Part shown: piece after piece, positions 18,237-27,046 of the stretch
Numbering within the stretch: the first letter of the stretch is position 1
Layout of the letters: every line of letters starts with the position of its first letter
Assembly: GCA_900320045.1 (NCBI GenBank)
Contig: ONQT01000003.1
Span: forward strand, 124,001 to 188,000
DNA length: 64,000 bases
From: an uncultured Prevotellaceae bacterium
GTDB taxonomy: Bacteria > Bacteroidota > Bacteroidia > Bacteroidales > Bacteroidaceae
Reading direction: 5' to 3'
Program-made: the position numbers and the translations under genes
Notes under the pieces: model-generated
Seen by the model: only the letters and a program-made list of their open reading frames with translations
Told to the model about the DNA's origin: nothing
The model's database searches: none

Positions 18237-18263
18237 ACGGACTATTTGGTCAGTCCGTTTTTT
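18237..18263 (+). terminator. Intrinsic terminator after acyl-CoA synthetase genes
   Basis: Arms ACGGACT (18237-18243) and AGTCCGT (18252-18258) with an 8-base loop, followed by a run of T. The loop contains the TTTG used as -33 box of the next promoter. Confidence 0.78.
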
Positions 18264-18276
18264 CTTTGTACTTTTG
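18245..18276 (+). promoter_or_regulatory. Promoter for thrA, embedded in the upstream terminator
   Basis: TTTG (18245-18248), 20-bp gap, TACTTTTG (18269-18276). The predicted start is near 18282, giving a leader of about 60 bases before the ATG at 18344. The -33 box is in the loop of the preceding terminator. Confidence 0.75.
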
Positions 18277-18343
18277 TCGCGCTGATGGAACACGACCCCA
18301 CTTGTTGAGGGGTACCGTCATGCAAGATAAATCGCATAGCAAT

Positions 18344-20797
18344 ATGAAAGTACTCAAATTTGGCGGAACGTCCGTAGGTTCCGTAAAAAGCATTTTAAGC
18401 TTGAAAAAAATCGTGGAGGCAGAGGCTCGGACGCAACCTGTCGTCGTAGTAGTAAGTGCCCTGGGAGGTATTACAGACAAGTTGATAGCCACCTCGCAGA
18501 TGGCTCTCAAAGGTGACAAACGCTATCGGGAGGAACTCGATGCCATCGTGGAACGCCACCACCAGATGATAGACACCATCATCACCGACCCCACCAAGAG
18601 AGAAAACTTGTTTAAGCGTGTAGATTCGCTCTTTGAACAGCTGAAGAGTATCTATTTCGGCGTTTACCTGATTCACGACCTGTCACGCAAGACGCAGGAC
18701 GCTATCGTGTCGTATGGTGAGCGACTCAGTTCAAATATCGTGGCAGCACTCATCAAGAACGGAGTACGCATGAACTCCCGCGACTTCATACGCACAGAGC
18801 GTAAAAACGGCAAGCACGTGCTGGATGCCGAGCTGACCACCCGCATGGTAAAGGAAGCCTTCGGCCCCGTCTGTTGCGATGGTAGCGCAAACCATACCGT
18901 TGCCGTCGTGCCAGGCTTTATCAGCCGCGACCGCGACTCCGGCGAAACCACCAATCTGGGACGTGGCGGCAGCGACTATACAGCAGCCATCATTGCCGCA
19001 GCCCTCGATGCGGAGGTATTGGAGATATGGACAGACGTCGACGGCTTCATGACAGCTGACCCGCGTGTTATCAAAACGGCATACACCATCAACGAGTTGT
19101 CGTATGTCGAGGCCATGGAGTTGTGTAACTTCGGTGCCAAGGTAATCTACCCGCCGACCATCTACCCCGTCTGCATTAAGAACATCCCCATCAAGGTCAA
19201 GAATACCTTCAACCCCGAACACCCGGGAACCCTCATCAAAGACCATATTGAGAACGACCAGAAACCCATTAAGGGTATCTCCAGCATCAAGGGCACCACC
19301 CTGATTACGGTGACGGGTCTCTCGATGGTGGGTGTTATCGGTGTCAACCGCCGCATCTTCACCACACTGGCCAACAAGGGCATATCGGTCTTTATGGTCA
19401 GTCAGGCATCGTCAGAGAACTCAACGTCTATCGGTGTTCGCGATGAGGATGCCGACGCAGCCGTAGAGGTGCTGAACGAGGAGTTCCGCAAGGAAATAGA
19501 GACGGGTGCCATGTTCCCCATGCATGCTGAGAGTGGCCTGGCCACCATCGCCATCGTAGGTGAGAACATGAAGCACACGCCGGGTATTGCCGGAAAACTG
19601 TTTGGCACACTGGGCCGAAGCGGTATCAGCGTGATAGCCTGTGCCCAAGGCGCTTCCGAGACCAATATCTCATTCGTTGTCGACGGCCGCTTCCTGCGCA
19701 AGTCACTCAACGTACTGCACGACTCGTTCTTCCTCAGCGAATACAAGGTGCTCAACCTCTTCATCTGCGGTATCGGAACAGTAGGCAGCATGCTGATTGA
19801 GCAAATCAGATCGCAGTACGACGAGCTGATGCAGCGCAACGGACTGAAGCTCAACGTGGTGGGTATCGCCTCGTCGAAGGCAGGCATTTATAATCGCGAC
19901 GGCATCGACCTGGAGCATTACAAAGAATTGCTGAAGGCTCCCGAAGCTCAGGGTGTCAACCTCAAAGAGGAAGTCATTGGCATGAACATCTTCAACAGTG
20001 TCTTTGTGGACTGCACGGCCAGTAAGGATATTGCAGCCCTCTACCAGACATTCCTGGAGCATAACATCAGTGTCATTGCGGCCAACAAGATAGCAGCTTC
20101 CAGCGACTACAACAACTATATCCGTCTGAAGCAGACGGCCCGCAGCCGCGGTGTCTGGTTCCGCTATGAGACGAACGTGGGTGCAGGCCTTCCCATCATC
20201 GGAACCATCAACGACCTGCGCAACTCCGGTGACAAGATTCTCAAGATTGAGGCGGTGCTCAGCGGCACACTCAACTTCATCTTCAACGAAATCAGCGCCG
20301 ACGTTCCGTTCTCCGAGACAGTGCGTCGTGCCAAGGAACAGGGCTATAGCGAGCCCGATCCGCGCATCGACCTGAGCGGTACCGACGTCGTGCGCAAGCT
20401 GGTCATCCTGGCACGCGAGGCCGGTTATCAGGTTGAACAGCAGGATGTCGAGAAGCATCTCTTCGTACCCGACGACTATTTTGCCGGCTCTGTCGATGAT
20501 TTCTGGAGCAAGCTGCCTGCACTCGATGCCGACTTCGAGCGCCGTCGCCAGCAGTTGGAGGCTAATGGCAAACGCTGGCGCTTCGTTGCTACCATGGAAC
20601 TTGGCAAGACTAACGTGGCCCTGCAGGAGGTAGATAGGAACCATCCGTTCTACAACCTCGAGGGTTCCAACAACATTGTCCTGCTGACCACCGAGCGCTA
20701 CAAGGAGTATCCCATGCAGATTCAAGGCTATGGTGCCGGTGCCGGTGTAACGGCAGCAGGCGTCTTTGCCAACATCATGTCTATTGCCAATATTTAG
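18344..20797 (+). CDS. thrA: Bifunctional aspartate kinase / homoserine dehydrogenase I
   Basis: An 817-residue fusion. The N-terminal aspartokinase domain opens with VLKFGGTSVGS and includes GRGGSDYTA. ACT regulatory domains (about 315-460) contain SQASSENSTSIGV. The homoserine dehydrogenase begins at about 463 with a GIGTVGS nucleotide-binding motif and carries TNVGAGLPIIGT and EAVLSGTLNFIFNE. It performs the first and third steps from aspartate to threonine and methionine and is usually threonine-inhibited. The open frame extends up to 18266, but that start lies upstream of the predicted transcription start, so ATG 18344 is chosen. Confidence 0.95.
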   Translation: MKVLKFGGTSVGSVKSILSLKKIVEAEARTQPVVVVVSALGGITDKLIATSQMALKGDKRYREELDAIVERHHQMIDTIITDPTKRENLFKRVDSLFEQLKSIYFGVYLIHDLSRKTQDAIVSYGERLSSNIVAALIKNGVRMNSRDFIRTERKNGKHVLDAELTTRMVKEAFGPVCCDGSANHTVAVVPGFISRDRDSGETTNLGRGGSDYTAAIIAAALDAEVLEIWTDVDGFMTADPRVIKTAYTINELSYVEAMELCNFGAKVIYPPTIYPVCIKNIPIKVKNTFNPEHPGTLIKDHIENDQKPIKGISSIKGTTLITVTGLSMVGVIGVNRRIFTTLANKGISVFMVSQASSENSTSIGVRDEDADAAVEVLNEEFRKEIETGAMFPMHAESGLATIAIVGENMKHTPGIAGKLFGTLGRSGISVIACAQGASETNISFVVDGRFLRKSLNVLHDSFFLSEYKVLNLFICGIGTVGSMLIEQIRSQYDELMQRNGLKLNVVGIASSKAGIYNRDGIDLEHYKELLKAPEAQGVNLKEEVIGMNIFNSVFVDCTASKDIAALYQTFLEHNISVIAANKIAASSDYNNYIRLKQTARSRGVWFRYETNVGAGLPIIGTINDLRNSGDKILKIEAVLSGTLNFIFNEISADVPFSETVRRAKEQGYSEPDPRIDLSGTDVVRKLVILAREAGYQVEQQDVEKHLFVPDDYFAGSVDDFWSKLPALDADFERRRQQLEANGKRWRFVATMELGKTNVALQEVDRNHPFYNLEGSNNIVLLTTERYKEYPMQIQGYGAGAGVTAAGVFANIMSIANI

Positions 20798-20825
20798 CAA
20801 CGCATCTAAAGCAACCACAAGAACA

Positions 20826-22154
20826 ATGAAACACATCATCATCTTGGGCGACGGCATGGCCGACCACAAAGTGGCCAGCCTCGGCAATAAGACCCTGCTG
20901 CAATACGCCCGTCCTGAATATATGAACCGTCTGGCGCGCGAAGGCCGCTGCGGTCGCCTGGTAACCGTCCCCGAGGGATTCCCTCCAGGCAGCGAGGTGG
21001 CCAATACTGCCATCCTCGGTTATGACCTGAACAAAGTCTACGAAGGCCGTGGCCCGCTCGAGGCTGCCAGCATCGGCTATGATATGGCCGACGACGACTT
21101 TGCCATCCGATGCAATATCATCACGCTGGAAGACGGAAAGATCATCACCCATAACGGCGGCAATCTCGAGACCGAAGACGCCCGCGTGCTCATCGACTAT
21201 CTGAATGACACTTTGGCCAAACCCATTAACGAGCGTGAAGGCTGCGAGCGTGTCAAGTTCGTCTGTGGTATCCAATATCGCCACCTGTTAGTCATCAAGG
21301 GCGGCAACAAGCACATCGTCTGCAACCCGCCGCACGACCACCCCAACGAACCCTGGCGCCCCCTGTTGGTACAGCCCGCTCCCACCGTCAGCGGTTCTAC
21401 TGCGGTCAGCGGTTCTACTGTGGTCAGCGGTTTTGCCGCTGACGCCTCAACGGCTGCTTCCGCCGCCAACTCCCGCCTCACCCCGGAAGCGACCGCAGCC
21501 TTGCTGAACGAGCTCATCCTTCGCTCCCAGGAGCTATTGGCAAAGCACCCCTACAACATCGCCAAAGCCCAGAAGGGCGAGCGCCAGGCCAACAGCATCT
21601 GGCCATGGTCGGGCGGCTATCGCCCCTCCATGATGACCCTCATGCAGCAATTCCCGCAAATCAAGACCGGTGCCGTTATTTCTGCCGTTGACCTCATCCA
21701 AGGCATCGGCCGCTATGCTGGTCTTCGCATCATCAAGGTGCCCGGTGCAACCGGTTTGGCCAACACCAACTACGAAGGCAAGGCCCAAGCCGCCATCGAT
21801 GCGTTGAAGACTGACGACTTCGTCTTCGTGCATGTCGAGGCGACAGACGAGGCAGGCCATGACGGCGATATCGACCTGAAGCTGCGGGCTATCGACTATC
21901 TGGACAAGCGTCTCATCAAACCTATTCTGGAAGCTACCGAACAGATGCAGGAGCCCGTCTGCATGGCTATCCTGCCCGACCACCCCACCCCTGTCGAGTT
22001 GCGCATCCACGTCAACGAGCCCGTGCCTTTCATCATCTGGCACCGCGGCATACAGCCTGACGACGTGCAGCACTACGACGAAGAGTCGTGCGTCACCGGC
22101 AGCTACGGTCTACTGCGCCTACATGAATTCATGCAGGCACTCATGAGCGAGTAA
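20826..22154 (+). CDS. Cofactor-independent phosphoglycerate mutase (archaeal-type ApgM)
   Basis: A 442-residue alkaline-phosphatase-superfamily mutase interconverting 3- and 2-phosphoglycerate. It starts MKHIIILGDGMAD (the ATG at 20826 is preferred over an upstream 20766 start that overlaps thrA) and has PPGSEVANTAILGYD with the nucleophilic serine, GRGPLEAAS, the later metal motif VEATDEAGHDGD and LPDHPTP. A low-complexity insert at about residues 188-213 (VSGSTA-type repeats) is encoded by an 18-bp tandem repeat in a surface loop. It follows thrA by 28 bp. In Bacteroidetes this family is often placed with threonine/homoserine genes. Confidence 0.88.
   Translation: MKHIIILGDGMADHKVASLGNKTLLQYARPEYMNRLAREGRCGRLVTVPEGFPPGSEVANTAILGYDLNKVYEGRGPLEAASIGYDMADDDFAIRCNIITLEDGKIITHNGGNLETEDARVLIDYLNDTLAKPINEREGCERVKFVCGIQYRHLLVIKGGNKHIVCNPPHDHPNEPWRPLLVQPAPTVSGSTAVSGSTVVSGFAADASTAASAANSRLTPEATAALLNELILRSQELLAKHPYNIAKAQKGERQANSIWPWSGGYRPSMMTLMQQFPQIKTGAVISAVDLIQGIGRYAGLRIIKVPGATGLANTNYEGKAQAAIDALKTDDFVFVHVEATDEAGHDGDIDLKLRAIDYLDKRLIKPILEATEQMQEPVCMAILPDHPTPVELRIHVNEPVPFIIWHRGIQPDDVQHYDEESCVTGSYGLLRLHEFMQALMSE
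21387..21440 (+). repeat. 18-bp in-frame tandem repeat in the mutase gene
   Basis: Three units at 21387-21404, 21405-21422 and 21423-21440, the first two nearly identical (GTCAGCGGTTCTACTG core). They encode VSGSTA, VSGSTV and VSGFAA. Confidence 0.85.
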
Positions 22155-22201
22155 TATCACGATGATATTGTTGGTGCGAGGGATAACCCAACAACAAGGG
22201 A

Positions 22202-23110
22202 TTACCCCACTACACCAACAATTTCCTTCACGCTTTGGCAACCGTGTTGGTCGAGCCAGCGGTTGATGCCGTCGCGCACCTTGATGGTGACGGCGGGGTC
22301 GATGAAGTTGGCGGTACCAATCTCGATAGCGGTGGCACCGGCCATAAAGAACTCGATAGCGTCCTCAGCCGTCATAATACCTCCCAAGCCTACAACGGGA
22401 ATCTGGACGGCCTTGGCAACCTGCCATACCATACGCACGGCAATGGGTTTGACACAAGGACCGCTCAAGCCACCGGTGCCGATGCTCAGTCGCGAACGGC
22501 GACGCTCAATATCGATACTCATGCCCATCAGCGTGTTGATGAGCGACACAGAGTCGGCTCCCTGGGCTTCGCAGGCACGGGCAATGTCGGCAATGTTCGT
22601 CACGTTGGGCGACAACTTGACGATAAGTGTCTTGTGGTAACGCTGGCGCACGGCACGAACGACACTCTCGGCACCTTGACACGTTACGCCGAAGGCCATT
22701 CCGCCATCACGAACGTTGGGACACGAGATATTCAGCTCAATAGCGGGAATACGTTCCAAGGCATCAATGCGCGCTGCACACTCGGCATAATCTTCGGGTG
22801 ACGATCCGCTAACGTTTACAATAACATTCGTATCTAAACATCTGATTTGCGGATAGATATGTTCGCAAAAGTAGTCAACTCCCTTATTCTGCAGACCCAC
22901 ACAATTGAGCATGCCTCCAGTTGTCTCCGCCATACGGGGATAGTCGTTGCCCTCACGAGGATTCAAGGTCGTTCCCTTGACGATGATGCCGCCCAACTGA
23001 TCGAGGGGCACGAAGTCCTGGAACTCCAATCCATAGCCGAAGGTGCCTGATGCAGTCATCACGGGATTCTTCAGCTGCAATGCTCCTATATTTACGCTTA
23101 GCTCTGCCAT
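22202..23110 (-). CDS. pyrD: Dihydroorotate dehydrogenase B, catalytic subunit
   Basis: A 302-residue class 1B enzyme oxidising dihydroorotate to orotate in pyrimidine synthesis, with FMN. Visible segments are [29 protein letters not shown] with the class 1B active-site region, KLSPNVTNI, and [16 protein letters not shown] phosphate binding. It works as a complex with PyrK, whose gene overlaps it by 13 bp upstream. The end of this gene contains one arm of a 10-bp inverted repeat shared with the gap after the convergent mutase gene. Confidence 0.95.
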   Translation of the reverse strand: MAELSVNIGALQLKNPVMTASGTFGYGLEFQDFVPLDQLGGIIVKGTTLNPREGNDYPRMAETTGGMLNCVGLQNKGVDYFCEHIYPQIRCLDTNVIVNVSGSSPEDYAECAARIDALERIPAIELNISCPNVRDGGMAFGVTCQGAESVVRAVRQRYHKTLIVKLSPNVTNIADIARACEAQGADSVSLINTLMGMSIDIERRRSRLSIGTGGLSGPCVKPIAVRMVWQVAKAVQIPVVGLGGIMTAEDAIEFFMAGATAIEIGTANFIDPAVTIKVRDGINRWLDQHGCQSVKEIVGVVG

Positions 23111-23928
23111 AACAATCGGTTTATGTTAAACACGGGACCTTCCTTACAGACGCAGACATTGGTTGTTTCCTGACTACCGGCTCCCCTCTCCTCACGCTTT
23201 ACCTTCTCCACGCAGCACAGACAAGCGCCGAGTCCGCACGCCATCAGGTTCTCCAGCGATGCCTCGCACCAGACGGCATGTTCGGAGGCATAGCGCGCCA
23301 CCGCCTTCATCATAGGTGTAGGGCCGCAGGTATAGATACGGTCGAACGGTTCTGCCAACACGCTGTGCTGTGTCACGAAGCCTCGTTCGCCTAAGGTGGC
23401 ATCTTCTGTCGTTATGCACACACGTCCGTACTTCTTGAATAAGTCCAACTCCAGCACATCCTTGGCGCTGCGTCCTCCCAGCAGGAACGTCACCTCATGG
23501 CCCGCCTGCTGCAGACAATCACCTAAGTAGAGCAGCGGAGCCACACCTACGCCGCCACCGACCAAGAGTACCTTGCTCGCTGCAACAGGCGAAGAGTTGC
23601 CCTGCACGATTTTCCCGTCAGGCAGGGTGAAGCCATTGCCTAAGGGCAGCACACAGTTCACGATATCGCCAGCCTTCCTGCTGCCGAGCCATTGTGTACC
23701 ACTGCCCACCATCGCCACGAGGAGCCACAGCTCGTTCTGCCGGCGGTCAACGAAATTGATGGAAATAGGCCGACGCAGCAACGTGTCGGGAGTACCGTCA
23801 ATGCGCACTTCGACAAACTGTCCGGGCAGCATTTCAGGCAACGGAGTAGGAAGCGTCAGCCGCATCAGTACATGCTTGTCACTGACACGCTCCACGCTAC
23901 GAACCGTAAAATCAAGTATCTGTTTCAT
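23098..23928 (-). CDS. pyrK: Dihydroorotate dehydrogenase B, electron transfer subunit
   Basis: A 276-residue FAD and 2Fe-2S protein that passes electrons from PyrD to NAD. It has the flavin-binding LRRPISINF, a [13 protein letters not shown] nucleotide-binding motif, and a C-terminal cysteine cluster in [10 protein letters not shown] followed by a later Cys ([10 protein letters not shown]) for the iron-sulfur centre. The start at 23928 (MKQILDF) is chosen over the longer 23949 frame because it aligns with the family. Translationally coupled to pyrD by overlap. Confidence 0.93.
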   Translation of the reverse strand: MKQILDFTVRSVERVSDKHVLMRLTLPTPLPEMLPGQFVEVRIDGTPDTLLRRPISINFVDRRQNELWLLVAMVGSGTQWLGSRKAGDIVNCVLPLGNGFTLPDGKIVQGNSSPVAASKVLLVGGGVGVAPLLYLGDCLQQAGHEVTFLLGGRSAKDVLELDLFKKYGRVCITTEDATLGERGFVTQHSVLAEPFDRIYTCGPTPMMKAVARYASEHAVWCEASLENLMACGLGACLCCVEKVKREERGAGSQETTNVCVCKEGPVFNINRLLWQS

Positions 23929-23934
23929 AATCGG

Positions 23935-24005
23935 ATGCAAAGATAACAAATTATTATCAATTGTCTGCAGCCCTTTGTCAATTATCCATTGTCAATTATC
24001 AATTA
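23935..24005. repeat. Spacer of CAATTATC/CAATTGTC short repeats
   Basis: The gap between pyrK and the flavoprotein gene is built of degenerate TTGTCAATTATCC-type words repeated about every 10-16 bases. No hairpin or promoter is clear. Confidence 0.55.
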
Positions 24006-25183
24006 TTAACGATGCTTTTGGCTACAACGTATGCTGTCGTCCAGGCGGCCTGGAAGTTGAAACCACCGGTGACACCGTCGATATCCAGCACCTCACCGGC
24101 CAAGTAAAGGTGAGGCACATGTCGGCTTTCCAGCGTGCTGGGATTGACTGCTTTCAGCGAGATGCCGCCACAGGTGACGAACTCGTCGTGGAACGGTGCG
24201 CGGCCACTCACGTCGTAGGTGTCGTTCTGCAGGACGTTGACCAGGCGGTTCATGTCTTTCTTGTTGATTTCCGCCCAACGGATATGGGCACGACTGCCCA
24301 GCGACCTGTCGAGCAGACAGGCCCACAGACGCTGCTGAAGACCGAAGGGGCAGTAGGTATGAAGTTGCTTTTGAGGCTGGCGAACCTGTTGTTCATAGAG
24401 CACGTCGGAAACGTGATCCGCAGTCAGGGCGGCACCCAACCAGTTGATGCTGAGCGACGTCCGATAGTCTGCGTCTGCCAAATGGCGTGCGGCATAGCTG
24501 GAGAGGCGCAGGATGGCGGGGCCGCTCACACCCCAGTGGGTGATGAGCAATGGTCCTTCAGCACGCAGTTTGGTTCCCGGCAGCAGCACAGCGGCATCGT
24601 TAACCACCAGTCCTTGCAAAGCCGTCAGTTGCGGGTCGTCAATGGCCAGGGAGAAGAGCGACGGCACGGGAGGCTCGATTTCGTGCCCTAAGGCTGCAAG
24701 CCACTGCAAGCCCTCGCCACGCGGAGAACCACCCGTGGTAACGGCAACGAAGTCATAGTCGCGGAGACTGTCGAGCGACTGGATTTTCTCATGGGTACGA
24801 ATCTCGATGCCATAGCGGCGGGCCAGCGACAGGAAGCAGTCGATAACAGCGTGGGAATCCTGCGCTTCGGGGAAGACGCACTCATCGTCCTGCACCACCA
24901 ACGGCACACCGTGACGCTCGAACCAACTATAGGCATCGTCGTAATTGAATACATTGAACAAGCGCTTCATCAGCCGGTAACCACGGGGATAGACCTGCTG
25001 CAGGTCACGAACCTGGCGAAAGGAGTTGGTGCAGTTGCAGCGCCCCCCACCGGACACCTCAACCTTGGCCAGCACACGCTGGCTGCGCTCGAAGATAGTC
25101 ACCTGCATCTCGGGCATCATCTCCTTGAGGTTGACGGCCAGGAAAAAACCTGCCGCTCCTCCGCCTATCACCGCTGTCTTCAT
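23999..25183 (-). CDS. BaiN/RdsA family NAD(P)/FAD-dependent oxidoreductase (HI0933-like)
   Basis: A 394-residue flavoprotein with an N-terminal dinucleotide fold (AVIGGGAAGFFLA, residues 4-16), the SGGGRCNCTN family signature near residue 50, and the C-terminal FAD segment VLDIDGVTGGFNFQAAW. Members are poorly characterised oxidoreductases, and some reduce steroid or bile-acid enones. The start is placed at 25183 because it gives the canonical MKTAVIGGGAAG. The upstream frame to 25327 would cross the promoter of the divergent gene. A TATCTTTG -7 box lies at 25207-25214. Confidence 0.85.
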   Translation of the reverse strand: MKTAVIGGGAAGFFLAVNLKEMMPEMQVTIFERSQRVLAKVEVSGGGRCNCTNSFRQVRDLQQVYPRGYRLMKRLFNVFNYDDAYSWFERHGVPLVVQDDECVFPEAQDSHAVIDCFLSLARRYGIEIRTHEKIQSLDSLRDYDFVAVTTGGSPRGEGLQWLAALGHEIEPPVPSLFSLAIDDPQLTALQGLVVNDAAVLLPGTKLRAEGPLLITHWGVSGPAILRLSSYAARHLADADYRTSLSINWLGAALTADHVSDVLYEQQVRQPQKQLHTYCPFGLQQRLWACLLDRSLGSRAHIRWAEINKKDMNRLVNVLQNDTYDVSGRAPFHDEFVTCGGISLKAVNPSTLESRHVPHLYLAGEVLDIDGVTGGFNFQAAWTTAYVVAKSIVNN

Positions 25184-25206
25184 GCTCAAAAACTGCTTTA
25201 TCGTTG

Positions 25207-25214
25207 CAAAGATA
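25207..25214 (-). promoter_or_regulatory. -7 box (TATCTTTG) for the flavoprotein gene
   Basis: Located 24 bp upstream of the ATG at 25183 on the minus strand. The -33 box is not clear. Confidence 0.5.
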
Positions 25215-25258
25215 CACATTTTCTGCCAGCTACCGATAGAAATGTGGAAATAATTTCG

Positions 25259-25266
25259 TAACTTTG
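25259..25266 (+). promoter_or_regulatory. -7 box (TAACTTTG) for the nucleoside kinase gene
   Basis: TAACTTTG 30 bp before the ATG at 25296. The -33 region is weak. Confidence 0.5.
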
Positions 25267-25295
25267 TCGCCGTATAACCAAAACAACTACCGCCC

Positions 25296-26975
25296 ATGCT
25301 GCATATTCGCTGCAAGAACAACAACATGACGAAGAGTTTCCCCGAGGGAACCTCGTTACTCGACGTCTATCAGGAGTTTGCCAATGACATCCAACTCCCC
25401 TATCCCGTGGTTTCGGCCAAAGTGAATAACGTCTCTCAGGGACTGAAGTTCCGTCTCTACCAAAACCGTGACGTGGAGTTCATGGATGCTCGCGGCGGCA
25501 GTGGTCACCGCGTCTACGTGCGTTCCTTGTGCTTCGTGCTATACAAGTCTACACAAGACGTCTTCCCTGGCTCGAAACTGTTCATTGAGCACACCATTTC
25601 GCGCGGCTACTACTGCAACTTCAAGAAGAAGGGCGGCGAAGCGCTGGTGGAAGGCGACGTAGAGCGCATCAGGCAGCGCATGCAGGAAATTGTGGCGCTG
25701 GACATGCCCTTCCGCCGCAACGAAGCCACTACCGAAGAGGCCGTGCGCATCTTTGCAGAGCGCGGACTTGTAGACAAGGTGAAGTTACTGGAAACCAGCG
25801 GTCAGATCTATTCCGACTACTACATGCTGGGCGACACCGCCGACTACTATTACGGTCCGTTAGTTCCCTCGGCAGGCTATCTGAAGGTGTGGGCGCTGGA
25901 ACCCTACCACGACGGCATGCTGCTGCGTGTGCCCGACTGGAACAACCCCACCATCCTGGCTGAGAAGGCAGACATGCCTAAGACCTACGAGATGTTTGCC
26001 GAGAAAACCCGCTGGGACATCATCATGCGACTGTCGAACGCCGGCGACGTGAACAAGGCAGTGCTGAAAGGACACGGCTCTGAACTGATACAGGTTAGCG
26101 AGGCCCTGCAGGAAAAGAAGATTGTGCAGATAGCCGAAGAGATTGACCGCCGATTCCACCAAGAGGAGAATCCCGTGCGTCTGGTGCTGATAACCGGTCC
26201 AAGCAGCTCGGGAAAGACGACGTTCTGCAAGCGACTCTGCGTACAGCTGCTGGCTTGCGGACTGCGCCCTCTCTCCTTCTCCACCGACGACTATTTCGTC
26301 AACCGTGTGGACACGCCGAAGTTGCCGAACGGTGACTACGACTTCGACAACATCGAGGCCGTGGACTACAACCTGCTGGAGGAACACCTGACCCACCTGA
26401 TGAAGGGCGAGCGCGTAGAGATACCGGAGTATAACTTTTCGACGGGCAAGCGCGAGTGGAACGGCAAGAAGCTCAAGCTGACCAACGACAGCGTACTGAT
26501 CATCGAGGGAATCCATGCCCTGAACCCCCAACTGACGAAGAAGATTGAGGACTCACTGAAGTTCCGCATCTATATCTCGGCGCTCACCAGTATCTCGCTG
26601 GACGACCACAACTGGATTCCGGTGCGCGACAACCGCTTGCTGCGGCGCATCATCCGCGACTACAACAAGGGTGCCTTTACGGCCCGCGAGACGATTGCCC
26701 AGTGGCCAAACGTCTGCCGTGCCGAGGACCAGTGGATATTCCCCTATCAGGAGTCTGCCGACGTGATGTTCAACTCGGCGCTGAACATCGAGTTTGCCGT
26801 GCTGCGCACCCATGCAGAGCTTATTCTGGCTACCGTTCCGAAGAACTGTCCGGAATATGCCGAGGCACACCGCCTGCTGAAGTTCATCCGCTACTTCATC
26901 CCCGTGAGCGACAAAGAAATACCGCCCACGAGCATCATGCGAGAGTTCGTAGGCGGCAGTAGCTTCAAGTACTAA
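25296..26975 (+). CDS. TGS-domain nucleoside (uridine-type) kinase family protein
   Basis: A 559-residue two-part protein. Residues 1-65 form a TGS-like domain and 65-230 resemble the threonyl-tRNA synthetase second additional domain (with HTISRGYYC). The C-terminal half (from about 290) is a P-loop kinase with GPSSSGKTTF and the uridine/phosphoribulokinase-like segments STDDYFVNR, YNFSTGKREW and IIEGIHALNP. It probably phosphorylates a nucleoside, using the N-terminal part for regulation or RNA contact. That role is inferred from the domains and is not established. Two strong hairpins follow the stop. Confidence 0.8.
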   Translation: MLHIRCKNNNMTKSFPEGTSLLDVYQEFANDIQLPYPVVSAKVNNVSQGLKFRLYQNRDVEFMDARGGSGHRVYVRSLCFVLYKSTQDVFPGSKLFIEHTISRGYYCNFKKKGGEALVEGDVERIRQRMQEIVALDMPFRRNEATTEEAVRIFAERGLVDKVKLLETSGQIYSDYYMLGDTADYYYGPLVPSAGYLKVWALEPYHDGMLLRVPDWNNPTILAEKADMPKTYEMFAEKTRWDIIMRLSNAGDVNKAVLKGHGSELIQVSEALQEKKIVQIAEEIDRRFHQEENPVRLVLITGPSSSGKTTFCKRLCVQLLACGLRPLSFSTDDYFVNRVDTPKLPNGDYDFDNIEAVDYNLLEEHLTHLMKGERVEIPEYNFSTGKREWNGKKLKLTNDSVLIIEGIHALNPQLTKKIEDSLKFRIYISALTSISLDDHNWIPVRDNRLLRRIIRDYNKGAFTARETIAQWPNVCRAEDQWIFPYQESADVMFNSALNIEFAVLRTHAELILATVPKNCPEYAEAHRLLKFIRYFIPVSDKEIPPTSIMREFVGGSSFKY

Positions 26976-26978
26976 AAG

Positions 26979-27030
26979 CGGGGAGGTTGAACCTCCCCGT
27001 ATTGTGCAGGGAGGTTCGGCCTCCCTGCTT
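26979..27030. terminator. Twin bidirectional terminator hairpins
   Basis: Hairpin 1: CGGGGAGGT (26979-26987) with ACCTCCCCG (26991-26999). Hairpin 2: GCAGGGAGG (27006-27014) with CCTCCCTGC (27020-27028), followed by TTATTTTTTG. The two stems share GGGAGG and look like a duplicated element separating convergent genes. Confidence 0.85.
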
Positions 27031-27046
27031 ATTTTTTGCTCCGTGG

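Noticed and set aside
20766..20825. Earlier start for the phosphoglycerate mutase gene
   Set aside because: It would overlap the end of thrA and add 20 residues with no family similarity. The ATG at 20826 gives the canonical N-terminus.
19703..21013. 436-codon minus-strand frame across thrA and the mutase gene
   Set aside because: It crosses two well-supported genes and has no recognisable feature.
22167..22222. Terminator between the mutase gene and pyrD
   Set aside because: There is a 10-bp inverted repeat (ATTGTTGGTG / CACCAACAAT), but the loop is 36 bases, one arm is inside pyrD and there is no T-tract.
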